Assembly (NCBI GenBank): GCA_036645935.1
Contig: JAVXNE010000001.1
Location: 496,001-560,000, forward strand
DNA: 64,000 nucleotides
Reading direction: 5' to 3'
Source of the DNA: JAUNBN01 sp036645935
GTDB lineage: Bacteria; Bacillota; Clostridia; Oscillospirales; Ruminococcaceae
Both the position numbers and the translations under genes were made by a program. Under the pieces are notes generated by a model. It saw only the letters and a program-made list of their open reading frames with translations, had not been told where the DNA came from and made no database searches. Positions 15,217 through 23,323 of the stretch are shown here, one piece after another. Each line of letters begins with the position of its first letter. Position 1 is the first letter of the stretch.

Positions 15217-15328
15217 TAACCCAGTCTCCCAACATTATTGTGTCGTCAGGAGTATGGGCTGTTTCTACCACTTTATGCTACCGCAGCAGTCGGCGCGCGT
15301 CTCATACTTTGGCCGCTGCTGCTCTGTG

Positions 15329-15862
15329 CTATTTGCGGTCGAAGAATGGCGACTTGCCCGTTACGGAGAGCGGAATTGCCATAATAATTTTAATCTTCTT
15401 TTCAAACAAGCCCATTTCGAGCGCTGCGCGTCCCGCCGAGAACATGATGCGGTTGTCGACATGTGCGCTTGAAGCGACAGTGACAGCCGATCCTATGGCT
15501 ATCCCTAGGTTTATCGGATCGAAAGCGCACAAGCCCCCGTGCTCCGTGCAGCGCATGCAGTTTTGCAGATGACACATCCCGCAGCTGTCTCCCAGCGCAG
15601 AAGTCCCCTCGCTTGTTCCGGCAAGAACCACAGCTCCCGCCGCCCGCACATTTTCGGCGTCGCGATTGAAAAAGGCGTATCCTAGCGGCTCTGCCAGCCT
15701 ATCCATCTCGGCGGCGAGCGCGTTCTTGTCATCTCCTGTCAGGATAAGCGTCGAGATTCGGTCGATGCCTTTCGCCTTGGGCGCGGTGCGCACAGCGGCG
15801 CACATCTGTTTTGCGATTTCGAGCAGCGCATCTGTTTCCGCTGTTTTTTCGTCGATTTTCAT
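15329..15862 (-). CDS. DUF2148 ferredoxin-domain protein
   Basis: A 177-residue protein of the DUF2148 family. The Cys pattern GDSCGMCHLQNCMRC (about 94-108) followed by GGLCAFDPINLGIAIGSA (about 112-129) is the family mark and suggests an iron-sulfur cluster. The N-terminus has an amphipathic helix and a conserved AAVRTAPKAKG, the C-terminus an IIMAIPLS segment. The start is ATG 15862 behind GGAGGTATTTT. The function of the family is unknown; genes of this kind occur in strict anaerobes and may act in redox chemistry. It lies just outside the accessory island. Confidence 0.85.
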   Translation of the reverse strand: MKIDEKTAETDALLEIAKQMCAAVRTAPKAKGIDRISTLILTGDDKNALAAEMDRLAEPLGYAFFNRDAENVRAAGAVVLAGTSEGTSALGDSCGMCHLQNCMRCTEHGGLCAFDPINLGIAIGSAVTVASSAHVDNRIMFSAGRAALEMGLFEKKIKIIMAIPLSVTGKSPFFDRK

Positions 15863-16318
15863 TTAAAATACCTCCTGTTTAATTGTGCTGCTGTGACGCT
15901 TATATGAAATAGACAAAGGTGTAAAAAGCTAAACAGCACCTTTGCAGCGCGCTGATAAAGCTGTCCTTCCATTCACGGCTTTGTGTCTCAAATCTACGTC
16001 CGCGCGAATGAATTGGAGCGGCTCGACACACACCGAGCGCATCGCCGTTCTCGGGACCCCATCCACTGCATTACATCACTGCACCCGCACTTTGTCAAGC
16101 GCCGCGTCCGCTCTGGAATCAGAAACCAGATCGCGTATAACAAAATATTAACATGGGAATTTTGCACATATCAATCAGTTGCCCTGTGAATGAATGCGGC
16201 AGCGTTGCGGCACGTCATTTCTTGTGAAATTACATGCACTCCCAAACCGGTAATTCAGAAAATGCAGATTTGTCTTTCTGATGATTCCGAATTCTTCTCT
16301 ATATGCATTTTGTCTGCG
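15863..16318. other. Non-coding gap with no supported gene
   Basis: The 450 bases between the DUF2148 start and the first island repeat contain only short, weak open frames on both strands. I see no tRNA, clear hairpin or known leader. The AT content rises to the right, toward the accessory island. Confidence 0.5.
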
Positions 16319-16319
16319 C

Positions 16320-16391
16320 GCTCGGATGTCTGGACTATTTTGGTGATATAGGCAAAGCGAGAGCCACTACAAACAAAGTGTCGTGGCTCTC
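16320..16391 (-). repeat. Island repeat copy A with hairpin
   Basis: The core CTGGACTATTT (16330-16340) continues as TTGGTGATATAGG, which matches copy B (17821) almost base for base. It is followed by a 9-bp hairpin, GAGAGCCAC (16359-16367) with GTGGCTCTC (16383-16391). Copy B has a matching hairpin at the same distance. The pair lies downstream of the EFR1 gene and may end its transcript, but the core is not part of a normal terminator. Confidence 0.55.
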
Positions 16392-16518
16392 TTCACGTAT
16401 TAAATTTGCAAGGAATTGTCCAATCATATTTTGCTGCTCTTACAATGCTGCAACAGAGAAAATCCGCTACAGTCAACAGCCTATTTTCACCGTTTGACAA
16501 TACACGAAAACTTACCAA

Positions 16519-17283
16519 TCACAGAAATAGTTCATTGTGTTTATATTTTCCACAAGTCTTCTTCATCTTTTGGGCTCCAACGGCTAATAGCAGTTGATTT
16601 ACGGTACGTGCTTTGCTGGGGCAAATACTGATACAACGCATGCAAGAAATACATTTTGTGCGATCTGTTTCGTTAGGGGCAGTTACGGGAATGGCTTCGA
16701 CAGGACAATTAACTGCACATAAACCGCATTGTGTGCAGTTTCTTCCAGCCGCAGGCTTCATAGGAACACCGTTGTATTGCCGATAAGGGAACTTTCCGGG
16801 TAATACAAGATCCTCCGCAACATCATTGTTTCGTAGTTTTTCCGAAATTTTTGGTGCAAAGCTTTTCAGTTCTTCAATATCCGTTTCATCTGGACGCGCT
16901 GCGGCAAATTTGCGCATAATTGAATGTTCGGCAATGGCTGCTACTCCGGCAACACAACGAAAATCCATAGCAAGCAGAGTATCTTTCAGTTCAAGTAAAG
17001 TATCCTCATAAGCACGATTTCCATATACAGAAATTAAGATTGCTCTCGCCTGACCGCCTCTCAACTGTCTTAGCCTTGAGACTGCCACCGCTGGTACGCG
17101 TCCACCATAAGATGGAACGGCAATGATACAAACATCATCTGAGCAAAAAGAAAACGCACTAAAATCCGTCTTTGAATTTGTCAAATCAACTTGAATAACG
17201 TCAGAACCAATTGCTGCTGCAAACACGTTCGCTACTTTTAGCGTTCCGCCCGTAGGGCTAAATACAATTTCATAAGTTTTCAT
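16519..17283 (-). CDS. EFR1-type flavodoxin-ferredoxin fusion
   Basis: A 254-residue soluble redox protein. Residues 1-150 form a flavodoxin domain starting EIVFSPTGGTLKVAN, where the SPTGGT loop binds FMN phosphate. Residues 190-245 carry two 4Fe-4S clusters: CTQCGLCAVNCPVEAI and CISCMRCISICPSKA. This is the EFR1 architecture, which couples flavin and ferredoxin electrons; partners are unknown. The start is ATG 17283 behind AAGGAGGTTCTGAA, which leaves out 11 residues of the longer frame. It is transcribed with the decayed ArsR gene upstream. Such genes often pair with ArsR regulators in Clostridia. Confidence 0.85.
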   Translation of the reverse strand: MKTYEIVFSPTGGTLKVANVFAAAIGSDVIQVDLTNSKTDFSAFSFCSDDVCIIAVPSYGGRVPAVAVSRLRQLRGGQARAILISVYGNRAYEDTLLELKDTLLAMDFRCVAGVAAIAEHSIMRKFAAARPDETDIEELKSFAPKISEKLRNNDVAEDLVLPGKFPYRQYNGVPMKPAAGRNCTQCGLCAVNCPVEAIPVTAPNETDRTKCISCMRCISICPSKARTVNQLLLAVGAQKMKKTCGKYKHNELFL

Positions 17284-17326
17284 TTCAGAACCTCCTTTGT
17301 GTTGTGAAGCGGACAAAATTCATCAT

Positions 17327-17665
17327 TTAAACAGCAGCTTGCCAAAATTCAGCAACAGTTTTTAGACTGCTACTTTCAGCATAAAGATAATAAAATTTCT
17401 TTGTACCGTCTTGCCGAACATTGATGACGCCCGCTTCTCGCAAAACTTTGAGATGGTGAGAAACCGCCGTACGCGAAATGTTAGTGTTGCTTTGTATTTC
17501 GCCAACTCTCAATCCGCCGTTCGCGCAGTTTTGAATTAGAACTCGAATAATTAGTTGACGATTTTCGTCAACGACCGCAGATAAAACTGGGCGGCAAAGA
17601 TTATATCTCCCAAAAAGATTTTCTTGCCAATTACAAGAATCATGTTTTTTGTCGTAAAATCTCTC
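17327..17665 (-). pseudogene. ArsR-family regulator without a usable start
   Basis: The minus-strand frame is open from the stop at 17666-17668 to 17327 and reads as a full ArsR winged-helix protein: NLFGRYNLCRPVLSA (N-terminus), ENRQLIIRVL, GLRVGEIQSNTNISRTAV (turn) and SHHLKVLREAGVINV (recognition helix). No ATG, GTG or TTG occurs before the TTG at 17512, which would remove the first third. An ATG at 17643 is one base out of frame. The C-terminus also stops about 20 residues early compared with relatives. A one-base deletion after the original start is the simplest reading. A non-standard start cannot be excluded. It would have regulated the EFR1 gene. Confidence 0.6.
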
Positions 17666-17805
17666 TTAGCAATGCTCAATATACGTTGGTCATTATAGCA
17701 TCATACTTTATTGCTATCAACATTGGTAACGCAAATCGAGCTTATTGCTTTACAACATGTGCTTTATAGCCGATCTGATAAGTGGTAAATTTTTATTCAC
17801 CGGCC

Positions 17806-17884
17806 TTATGCAGGTATTGTCTGGACTATTTGGGGGGATATAGCGGGAATCGAAAGAGACTGACCAATGCCAGCCTCTTTTCTT
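17806..17884 (-). repeat. Island repeat copy B with hairpin
   Basis: TTATGCAGGTATTGTCTGG starts at 17806 and runs into the core CTGGACTATTT (17821-17831), then GGGGGGATATAG. A hairpin follows: AAGAG-A-CTG (17854-17862) with CAG-C-CTCTT (17871-17879), then TTCTT. It is bidirectional terminator-like. The left half matches copies C and D, the right half copy A. It separates the EFR1 module from the arsenic-type module. The bases 17669-17805 between it and the ArsR remnant hold only the probable promoter (TATAAT on the minus strand near 17695). Confidence 0.6.
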
Positions 17885-17899
17885 ACAGCTTGTTGTTAA

Positions 17900-18286
17900 T
17901 CATGCATTCTCGCAATTTTCGAGCTTCGAGTAAATATCTTTGATCGCACATTGAAACGCATCATCACTTTTGCCGGTTGGGTCATCCAACCCACAATCTT
18001 CTCTGTGACGGCATGGCAAGAAGAATGGGGGGCACATTGCAGCCCATTGTGACCACAACAACAGGCGGAATGTCACAAAGCAGCTTGCTGTGTTGGGTTT
18101 GCTCCCATGTCGATACCGCAGAGCTGCTTCATAAGGAGCACAGCATCTTGATTGATTTGCGTCTTTATTTCTGCGCCTGCAGAATAGCTTTCAAACACAT
18201 CGGAAGCAAAGTATCTGCCTAAGCTTTCCGTAATTTTGACTGCGGCATGAGTTGTGGACGCAGATAAAGGCTACTGGGGATTTCAT
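17900..18286 (-). pseudogene. arsC: Decayed arsenate reductase (ArsC, LMW-phosphatase type)
   Basis: Reading the minus strand from ATG 18286 gives MKSPVAFICVHNSCRSQ, the C-x5-R active-site loop of the low-molecular-weight phosphatase type arsenate reductase. The frame then breaks by one base and continues as ITESLGRYFASDVFES and YSAGAEIKTQINQDAV; it breaks again into EQTQHSKLLCDIPP and VTMGCNV, and once more into RHREDCGLDDPTGKSDDAF before the stop at 17900. All characteristic blocks are there in order, but at least three frameshifts separate them. It lies directly after the thioredoxin-like gene, so the module once paired the permease with arsenate reduction. Confidence 0.75.
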
Positions 18287-18290
18287 GTCA

Positions 18291-18707
18291 TTAGCCCCTT
18301 GCTTTTTTTAAAATGGAAATCACTTCGTCTTTTTTGAGCACCTTGCCAAAGGAAACCACTTTGCCGTCCACCACAAGGGCGGGCGTTGTCATCACACCAT
18401 AGGCGGCGATTTGCACAAAGTCCGTCACATGATCGATATAGCTGTCCATCTGGAGCTCTTTGAGTGCTTCTATGGCAGCTGTTTCCAGTGCCCTGCACTT
18501 GGCACAGCCGGACCCCAGCACTTTCACCTTTGCACCGCTGACCTCAGCTTTCTCTGCCTCTTCCATAGTTTCTGCGTTGCAGTTTTCACTACAGCAGCAG
18601 GCAGATTCTTCTGCTTTCTTTGCCGCGATTTCAGATGGCTTGCACATGCCACCGCAATCACACTGCACCAATTCTTCCTTTTTCTTGCCAAAGCCGAACA
18701 ATGCCAT
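18291..18707 (-). CDS. Small thioredoxin-like redox-active disulfide protein
   Basis: A 138-residue protein. Residues 1-55 are a Cys-rich extension (QCDCGGMCKPS, SACCCSENCN) that could bind metal. Residues 60-138 are a thioredoxin-like fold of the glutaredoxin-related archaeal/anaerobe type: KVLGSGCAKCRALE with a C-x-x-C active site, then VMTTPALVVDGKVV with the cis-proline. The start is ATG 18707 behind AGGAGGAATGAATT. It follows the permease gene by 23 bases. Such pairs of permease and redox-active disulfide protein are frequent with ArsR regulators; reduction of a metalloid or of the permease Cys residues is inferred, not shown. Confidence 0.85.
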   Translation of the reverse strand: MALFGFGKKKEELVQCDCGGMCKPSEIAAKKAEESACCCSENCNAETMEEAEKAEVSGAKVKVLGSGCAKCRALETAAIEALKELQMDSYIDHVTDFVQIAAYGVMTTPALVVDGKVVSFGKVLKKDEVISILKKARG

Positions 18708-18730
18708 AATTCATTCCTCCTAAAATTTTG

Positions 18731-19744
18731 TTAGACCAATAGATACTGAAAAACATTAAATAGGTATCCCACAATGATAATGCCAATAGTGCAAATGGTG
18801 ACGAACAGCACCAGCAGTTTTGGCTTTACCGCTTTGCGCAGCATGATGATGGAGGGCAGGGACAATGTGGTCACCGCCATCATAAAGGAGAGTACCGTTC
18901 CCAGCTGTGCGCCCTTAAAGAGCAGTGCTTCTGCAACCGGAATCGTGCCGAAAATATCGGCATACATGGGAACTCCCAGCAGTGTGGCAAGCACAACGCC
19001 AAACGGATTGTTGCTGCCCAAAACTGCCTCTATCCAGCTTTCGGGAATCCAGTTGTGAATGACTGCGCCGATGCCCACACCCACAAGAATATATAGCAGC
19101 ACTTTTTTGAAGGTGGATACAACTTGATCCTTGGCGAAAATAACACGTTCCTTTTTTGTGAGGTCGGGTGACTCAATGTCCACACTGCTTGCCGATTTAA
19201 TGAAATCCTCAACATGGTTTTCCATATGCAGCTTTTCAATCAGCGTACCGCCAACAACCGCAATCACAAGCCCCACCACCACATAGGTAATGGCGACCTT
19301 GCCACCGAAAATGCTCATCAGCAGTACAAGAGATCCGAGGTCTACCATTGGAGAGGAAATCAGAAAAGAAAAAGTAACCCCCAAAGGTAAACCGGCACTG
19401 GTAAAACCAATGAACAGCGGTATGGATGAGCAGGAGCAAAACGGTGTTACTGTACCCAGCAATGCGGCCATGATATTTGCCCACACACCATGAAACCGCC
19501 CCATAATTTTACGACTTCGCTCCGGTGGAAAATAGCTTTGAATGTAGGAGATGATAAAAATCAAAATGCAGAGTAGCGCCGTGATTTTCACCACATCATA
19601 AAAAAAGAACTGAATACTGCCGCCAATTCGATTGGAAACATCCAGCCCCATCGCCGACAGTAAATTGCCAATTAACACATTAAGCCACTTCATACCAAGC
19701 ACTTGGTCCCCAAAGAACAGCCATATGTTTTTAAAAGTTTCCAT
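18731..19744 (-). CDS. ArsP/DUF318-type permease
   Basis: A 337-residue permease with about 8-10 membrane segments. The signature TPFCSCSSIPLFIGF (about residue 98) is the Cys-Ser loop of the ArsP/DUF318 permeases, which export organoarsenicals or related soft metalloids in characterised members. A second conserved block is GVPMYADIFGTIPVAE. The start is ATG 19744; the longer reading begins at a TTG that is part of the GAGAGAGAGG binding region. An ArsR-type operator sits 38 bases upstream (19783). It is transcribed with the thioredoxin-like gene. The substrate could also be another metalloid or metal; context supports arsenic. Confidence 0.85.
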   Translation of the reverse strand: METFKNIWLFFGDQVLGMKWLNVLIGNLLSAMGLDVSNRIGGSIQFFFYDVVKITALLCILIFIISYIQSYFPPERSRKIMGRFHGVWANIMAALLGTVTPFCSCSSIPLFIGFTSAGLPLGVTFSFLISSPMVDLGSLVLLMSIFGGKVAITYVVVGLVIAVVGGTLIEKLHMENHVEDFIKSASSVDIESPDLTKKERVIFAKDQVVSTFKKVLLYILVGVGIGAVIHNWIPESWIEAVLGSNNPFGVVLATLLGVPMYADIFGTIPVAEALLFKGAQLGTVLSFMMAVTTLSLPSIIMLRKAVKPKLLVLFVTICTIGIIIVGYLFNVFQYLLV

Positions 19745-19782
19745 AATGGAACTGACCTCTCTCTCCAAAATTGCATAGTCAT

Positions 19783-19798
19783 ATCAAAAAAACTTGAT
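19783..19798 (-). promoter_or_regulatory. ArsR-type operator before the permease gene
   Basis: ATCAA (19783-19787), six bases, TTGAT (19794-19798): an inverted repeat with the spacing typical of ArsR operators. Directly next to it a minus-strand CATAAT could be the -10 box. The identical half-sites, spacing and following GCATTAT recur at 20169-20184 before the arsR gene. Confidence 0.75.
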
Positions 19799-19838
19799 GC
19801 ATTATGCCGAATAAAAGCCATCTCTCAGCAGATGGCTT

Positions 19839-20168
19839 TTATCGGCTGCAAAAGCTTGCGTTTTTCACGGTTGCATTTGGAGTCGTAATCGCTTGGAGCA
19901 AAAGCAGGGCTTCCTCGCTGCCTTGTTCGCTGATTTTATAATGAATCCATTTGCCCTCCTGCCGGCTTTCTACAATGCCGGATTCACACAAAATTTTCAT
20001 GTGATAGGACAGGGAGGACTGACCGATATCCATTTGTTCAATCAAAACGCAGGCGCACCGCTCGCCGCTGCGCAGCAATTCTAAAACAGCCAACCGCTTT
20101 TCGTCGCAAAAAGCCTTAAAGATCTTGGCGTTTTTCTCCGGGTTCAGTTCCAACACATATCGCCTCAC
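19839..20168 (-). CDS. arsR: ArsR-family metalloregulator
   Basis: A 109-residue winged-helix repressor. FCDEKRLAVLELLRSGERC is the first helix pair; CACVLIEQMDIGQSSLSYHM contains the metal-sensing Cys pair (C-x-C before the recognition helix, like ELCVCDL in ArsR) and the DNA-reading helix; KWIHYKISEQG is the wing. The start is uncertain: GTG 20168 has no good binding site. In the absence of metalloid it should block its own promoter (operator at 20169-20184) and the permease promoter (19783-19798), since the two sites are alike. It heads the module. Confidence 0.85.
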   Translation of the reverse strand: MRRYVLELNPEKNAKIFKAFCDEKRLAVLELLRSGERCACVLIEQMDIGQSSLSYHMKILCESGIVESRQEGKWIHYKISEQGSEEALLLLQAITTPNATVKNASFCSR

Positions 20169-20192
20169 ATCAAAATTTCTTGATGCATTATA
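20168..20192 (-). promoter_or_regulatory. arsR promoter with ArsR operator
   Basis: CATCAA (20168-20173), six bases, TTGATG (20180-20185) form a perfect inverted repeat. A minus-strand TATAAT (20187-20192) directly precedes it, so a bound repressor would cover the transcription start. The element matches that before the permease gene. Confidence 0.75.
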
Positions 20193-20263
20193 GTATATGC
20201 GTCAAATCAAAAAATGTCAATATAAAAGTTGCAGTTCGGTTAAAAACAAAAATCCGTCCTCCG

Positions 20264-20300
20264 ACTTTATGCAAGGATTGACTGGACTATTTGAAGGATG
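20264..20300 (-). repeat. Island repeat copy C
   Basis: ACTTTATGCAAGGATTGA followed by the core CTGGACTATTT (20282-20292) and GAAGGATGCAG. It agrees with copy B at most positions over about 28 bases. It lies between the arsenic-type module and the ABC exporter module, 72 bases after the exporter's last stop. Confidence 0.6.
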
Positions 20301-20372
20301 CAGGCGCAAGAAGATCCGCTGATCAAGAAAAGATACAATGACTCAATATTATATTTAGCGAGAGTTTCTCGG

Positions 20373-21086
20373 CTATAAAAGTCTTTTCTTGAATCGTCCA
20401 TACAGATCCCGGATCATAAGGCAAGAAGAGAAAACAGCCGGAAGGAAGTAGAGGTAGTTTTGTGTAATGCATAATTCCGCCATCCAAAAGCTTGGAAAAA
20501 CGCCAAACAGATAGCGAACCGGGCTTGCAACGAAGTAAGCCACAGGAATGCCGATCAGCAGCAGACCACAAAGCTTGACCAGCGCCATACCCTCCATTTT
20601 GTTTTTCGCGAATGACACAACAAGCAGCGAGATGAGAACTGCAGTCAATCCGCCGCTGACAGACAATAAAATGATCATCGCAAAGTCAATATTTAAAATA
20701 GAAAAAATGCACAGCAATGCTGCGTTGTACACCAATGCAATCAGTGCCGGTATGCCGATTCTGGACAAAAGATAGCCGCGTTTCCCGATGGGCGTAACGG
20801 CATAATACTTTGCCACACCGCAGTCTAATTCCTCAAGGATCACCAGTACGCCTGCAAAGCAGAATAAAAGTGGAGTCATTATAGCAAGCAGCAAATCAAA
20901 AATGATGTAATAAGGGGCAAGCATCTGCACTGCGCCAAACCGCCCGCAAAGCAGGCGTTCCAATACCGGTATTAGGAAGCGAAACGCAGCGCCCATCAGG
21001 ATGGGTCCGGCAACACACGCCGCCATCATAAAATCATGAGTAATTTCGGTTAAAAACGGCCTCATTGCACGAAGCACCTGTTTCAC
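20373..21086 (-). CDS. ABC-2 type permease subunit 2
   Basis: A 237-residue membrane protein with about six hydrophobic segments, the pattern of ABC-2 type exporter permeases. The start is GTG 21086, which overlaps the upstream stop (GTGA) and fits the hydrophobic protein MKQVLRAMRPFLTEITHDF; the longer frame only covers the previous gene. A cytoplasmic VILEELDCGVAKYYAVTPIG segment resembles the coupling region of such permeases. It probably forms the membrane channel with the gene at 21083 and is powered by the ATPase at 21766. The substrate is unknown; drugs, peptides or lipids are possible. Confidence 0.8.
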   Translation of the reverse strand: MKQVLRAMRPFLTEITHDFMMAACVAGPILMGAAFRFLIPVLERLLCGRFGAVQMLAPYYIIFDLLLAIMTPLLFCFAGVLVILEELDCGVAKYYAVTPIGKRGYLLSRIGIPALIALVYNAALLCIFSILNIDFAMIILLSVSGGLTAVLISLLVVSFAKNKMEGMALVKLCGLLLIGIPVAYFVASPVRYLFGVFPSFWMAELCITQNYLYFLPAVFSSCLMIRDLYGRFKKRLL

Positions 21087-21769
21087 AGCTTTACACCCCC
21101 CATCGCACAAAAGGATCTCACAACCGCCTTTTTGCATAAAAGATATGCGGGCACAATCCAAAGCATAAGAGACATCGCCGACAAATACCAATGGTTTGTG
21201 TCCCCGCAAATCAGACGAATTGCGGGGACACCCGGGTGGAGGAGCCAAAGCTCCGATTTCAGCACACCAAACAAAAACAACAGTGCCGGCACGCAGATGA
21301 AAATTTCAAAGGGAACCGTGGCAATCATAAAACCGCTGAGCGTTTTGATATTAGAACCCACCATCAAGCCGCACAGGGAAAACAAAACGGAGGAGAGAGC
21401 AACGCCCAGCAATGCTAAAACTGTGTTTTTAATTCCGGCAAAAAAGCAGAGAACTGCCCCGACCATGATACCAACTACCATTAGCGGCAACACTTTTCCA
21501 AAAATATATTCCGAAATTTTAATGGGTGCCACAGCCAGGGAGGATTCTATCCGCTGACTTTTTTCAAAAAGTACCATAGCTCCCATGAAGAACAGTCCCA
21601 TAGCGGCAGGGTCAGTGAAAACCAAAACGGCTGCTGTTGCTTCCTTCGCAGAACTCGGAATGGCTGCCAGCAGGCATAAATAAATCGCCGTGAAAATGCA
21701 ATACAGCTGGATAATCCCGTATTTGTACAGGAGACGTGCTTCACCGCAAATTAAGGCACGCAATCTCAT
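21083..21769 (-). CDS. ABC-2 type permease subunit 1
   Basis: A 228-residue protein with six predicted membrane segments and the same VLFEKSQRIESSLAVAPIKI coupling-loop pattern as its neighbour, so the two are distant paralogues. ATG 21769 overlaps the ATPase stop by four bases and its own stop overlaps the next GTG, a tightly coupled operon. It belongs to the TetR-ATPase-permease-permease exporter module. Confidence 0.8.
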   Translation of the reverse strand: MRLRALICGEARLLYKYGIIQLYCIFTAIYLCLLAAIPSSAKEATAAVLVFTDPAAMGLFFMGAMVLFEKSQRIESSLAVAPIKISEYIFGKVLPLMVVGIMVGAVLCFFAGIKNTVLALLGVALSSVLFSLCGLMVGSNIKTLSGFMIATVPFEIFICVPALLFLFGVLKSELWLLHPGVPAIRLICGDTNHWYLSAMSLMLWIVPAYLLCKKAVVRSFCAMGGVKL

Positions 21770-22614
21770 GACAGCCGCCTCCCTGTAACATCCATAAAAA
21801 TATCACCAAGGCTTGGCTCAGAGGAATGAATGGTGAGCAAACGGTTTTGAGCCAGCAGCGTTTTGAGCAGTTCCTCCTCTGCTGTGGCGTCCAAAAAACA
21901 CTCTGCCTGCTTCTCTCCACCGTTTTCCATGTAGGCATAGCGCAGCTTTTTTGCACCCTTTTGCATAATCAGCGCGTGGGGCATATCCATTGCCTTGATT
22001 TCACCATCCACGATAAAGGCAACCCTGTCGCAAAGCTCTGCTGCATCCTCCATGTTGTGGGTGGTCAGAATAATGGTCGAGCCAAGTGCCTTTTGCTGCA
22101 AAATCATGTTCTTTACCTGCCTTGCGTTAGAAGGGTCAAGACCGCTGGTAGGTTCGTCCAGAAACAGGATTTTAGGCTTATGTACCAATGCCTTAATAAA
22201 GTTGAGGCGGCTTTTCATCCCTTTGGAAAAGTCAGACACCTTCTTATCTGCGTCTCTCAGCAGACCCACGGCAGACAAAAGCTCCGCTGTTTCACATTTC
22301 TCTCCGGAATAAAGAGAAGCGAAAAAATCAAGATTCTGCCTTGCAGTCAGCTTTTCGTACAGGCTGGGGTATTCAAAGTCGACGCCGATGCGCTCATAAA
22401 AGCTGTTGTCGTGTCGTTTTACCTCCACACCGTCTATGACCACGCTGCCGTCATAGGTGGGAAGCATCCCAATCAGTATTTTTTGAATGGTGCTTTTCCC
22501 TGCGCCCGAAGGCCCCAAAAAGCCGAAGATTTCTCCATCAGTTACAGAAAAATTGATGGAGCGAATAAACGGCTCCTCCGTATAGCTGAAGCACAAATTA
22601 GATAGTTCAATCAT
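21766..22614 (-). CDS. ABC transporter ATP-binding protein
   Basis: A 282-residue ATPase. Walker A is GPSGAGKST (about 35-43), the signature VSDFSKGMKSRL, Walker B ILFLDEPTSGLDP, and the switch His lies in LTTHNMEDA. A C-terminal extension of about 65 residues follows. The ABC signature SKGMK replaces SGGQ, as in several export ATPases. The start is ATG 22614 behind GGGAGGATCCAA, overlapping the end of the tetR gene by 8 bases. It energises the two permeases downstream. Confidence 0.93.
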   Translation of the reverse strand: MIELSNLCFSYTEEPFIRSINFSVTDGEIFGFLGPSGAGKSTIQKILIGMLPTYDGSVVIDGVEVKRHDNSFYERIGVDFEYPSLYEKLTARQNLDFFASLYSGEKCETAELLSAVGLLRDADKKVSDFSKGMKSRLNFIKALVHKPKILFLDEPTSGLDPSNARQVKNMILQQKALGSTIILTTHNMEDAAELCDRVAFIVDGEIKAMDMPHALIMQKGAKKLRYAYMENGGEKQAECFLDATAEEELLKTLLAQNRLLTIHSSEPSLGDIFMDVTGRRLS

Positions 22615-23206
22615 TTGGATCCTCCCACATTTCCAGCACAAGCCCCCGAATCAGCATCCTTAATGCCCGGTCATAGCCCTCGCCGATTTCCCGCTGATAA
22701 GCGGCCGTAAAGAAAACCGCCCGGAATGCAGCGGAATAATCCGCCACTCGCTCAGGGCACATAGCCGGGAACAGTTCGCCAAACACAGCGAGAAATTCAT
22801 CGTCCTTAGCAATGTGCTCTGCAGCCACCTCATCGGGCAGCTTGCGCATCAAAATATCCAGTTCTCCGCTGACCATGAGGGGCAAAATACCCATATTGAA
22901 GCCGATTTGAAAAAAATCGTACAGCAATTGGGTCAGTGACTCCACCGTGACGGTTGGTTTTATTTCGGCAAGCTTTGCAGAGAGCTGGCAATGGATCTTC
23001 TCTTCCTTTTCCATCAAGGCATCATACAAAAGCATTTCTTTTGATGGGTAAAACAGGTAGAAGGTGCCCTTTGGAATTCGCACCTTTGCAACCAGATCAT
23101 CCACTGTGGTTTTCTTCACGCCTTTATTCCGCATGGATTCCATCGCTGCACACCGAAGCTCAGCGGCGATTGCCGTTCGCTCTTTCTCTGTGTAAGCTTT
23201 TGGCAT
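22607..23206 (-). CDS. TetR-family regulator
   Basis: A 199-residue repressor. The N-terminal helix-turn-helix contains GVKKTTVDDLVAKVRIPKGT followed by FYLFYPSKEML, the usual TetR phrase. The rest is a helical ligand-binding domain. The start is ATG 23206 behind GGAGGGTGCT; an upstream ATG-like reading would lack a site. A TGACCA-n12-TGGTCA palindrome (23226-23249) just ahead is the probable autoregulatory operator. It heads the ABC exporter operon and likely senses the exported compound. Confidence 0.9.
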   Translation of the reverse strand: MPKAYTEKERTAIAAELRCAAMESMRNKGVKKTTVDDLVAKVRIPKGTFYLFYPSKEMLLYDALMEKEEKIHCQLSAKLAEIKPTVTVESLTQLLYDFFQIGFNMGILPLMVSGELDILMRKLPDEVAAEHIAKDDEFLAVFGELFPAMCPERVADYSAAFRAVFFTAAYQREIGEGYDRALRMLIRGLVLEMWEDPND

Positions 23207-23225
23207 AGCACCCTCCGAATATATT

Positions 23226-23249
23226 TGACCAATTTTCACTTTATGGTCA
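23226..23249 (-). promoter_or_regulatory. Probable TetR operator
   Basis: TGACCA (23226-23231) and TGGTCA (23244-23249) form a perfect inverted repeat with a 12-base spacer, 20 bases ahead of the tetR start. The size suits a TetR dimer. Position and symmetry are the evidence. Confidence 0.65.
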
Positions 23250-23323
23250 TTTTACTGTAAAATATTACCTTCTGTCAACTGTCGGGTCGCAATAATTTTT
23301 TATAGCATTCAAGGGGAACACTG

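Noticed and set aside
15240..15572. Plus-strand gene opposite the DUF2148 gene
   Set aside because: It is the mirror of the strongly supported minus-strand gene; GC-rich codons leave the opposite strand open by chance.
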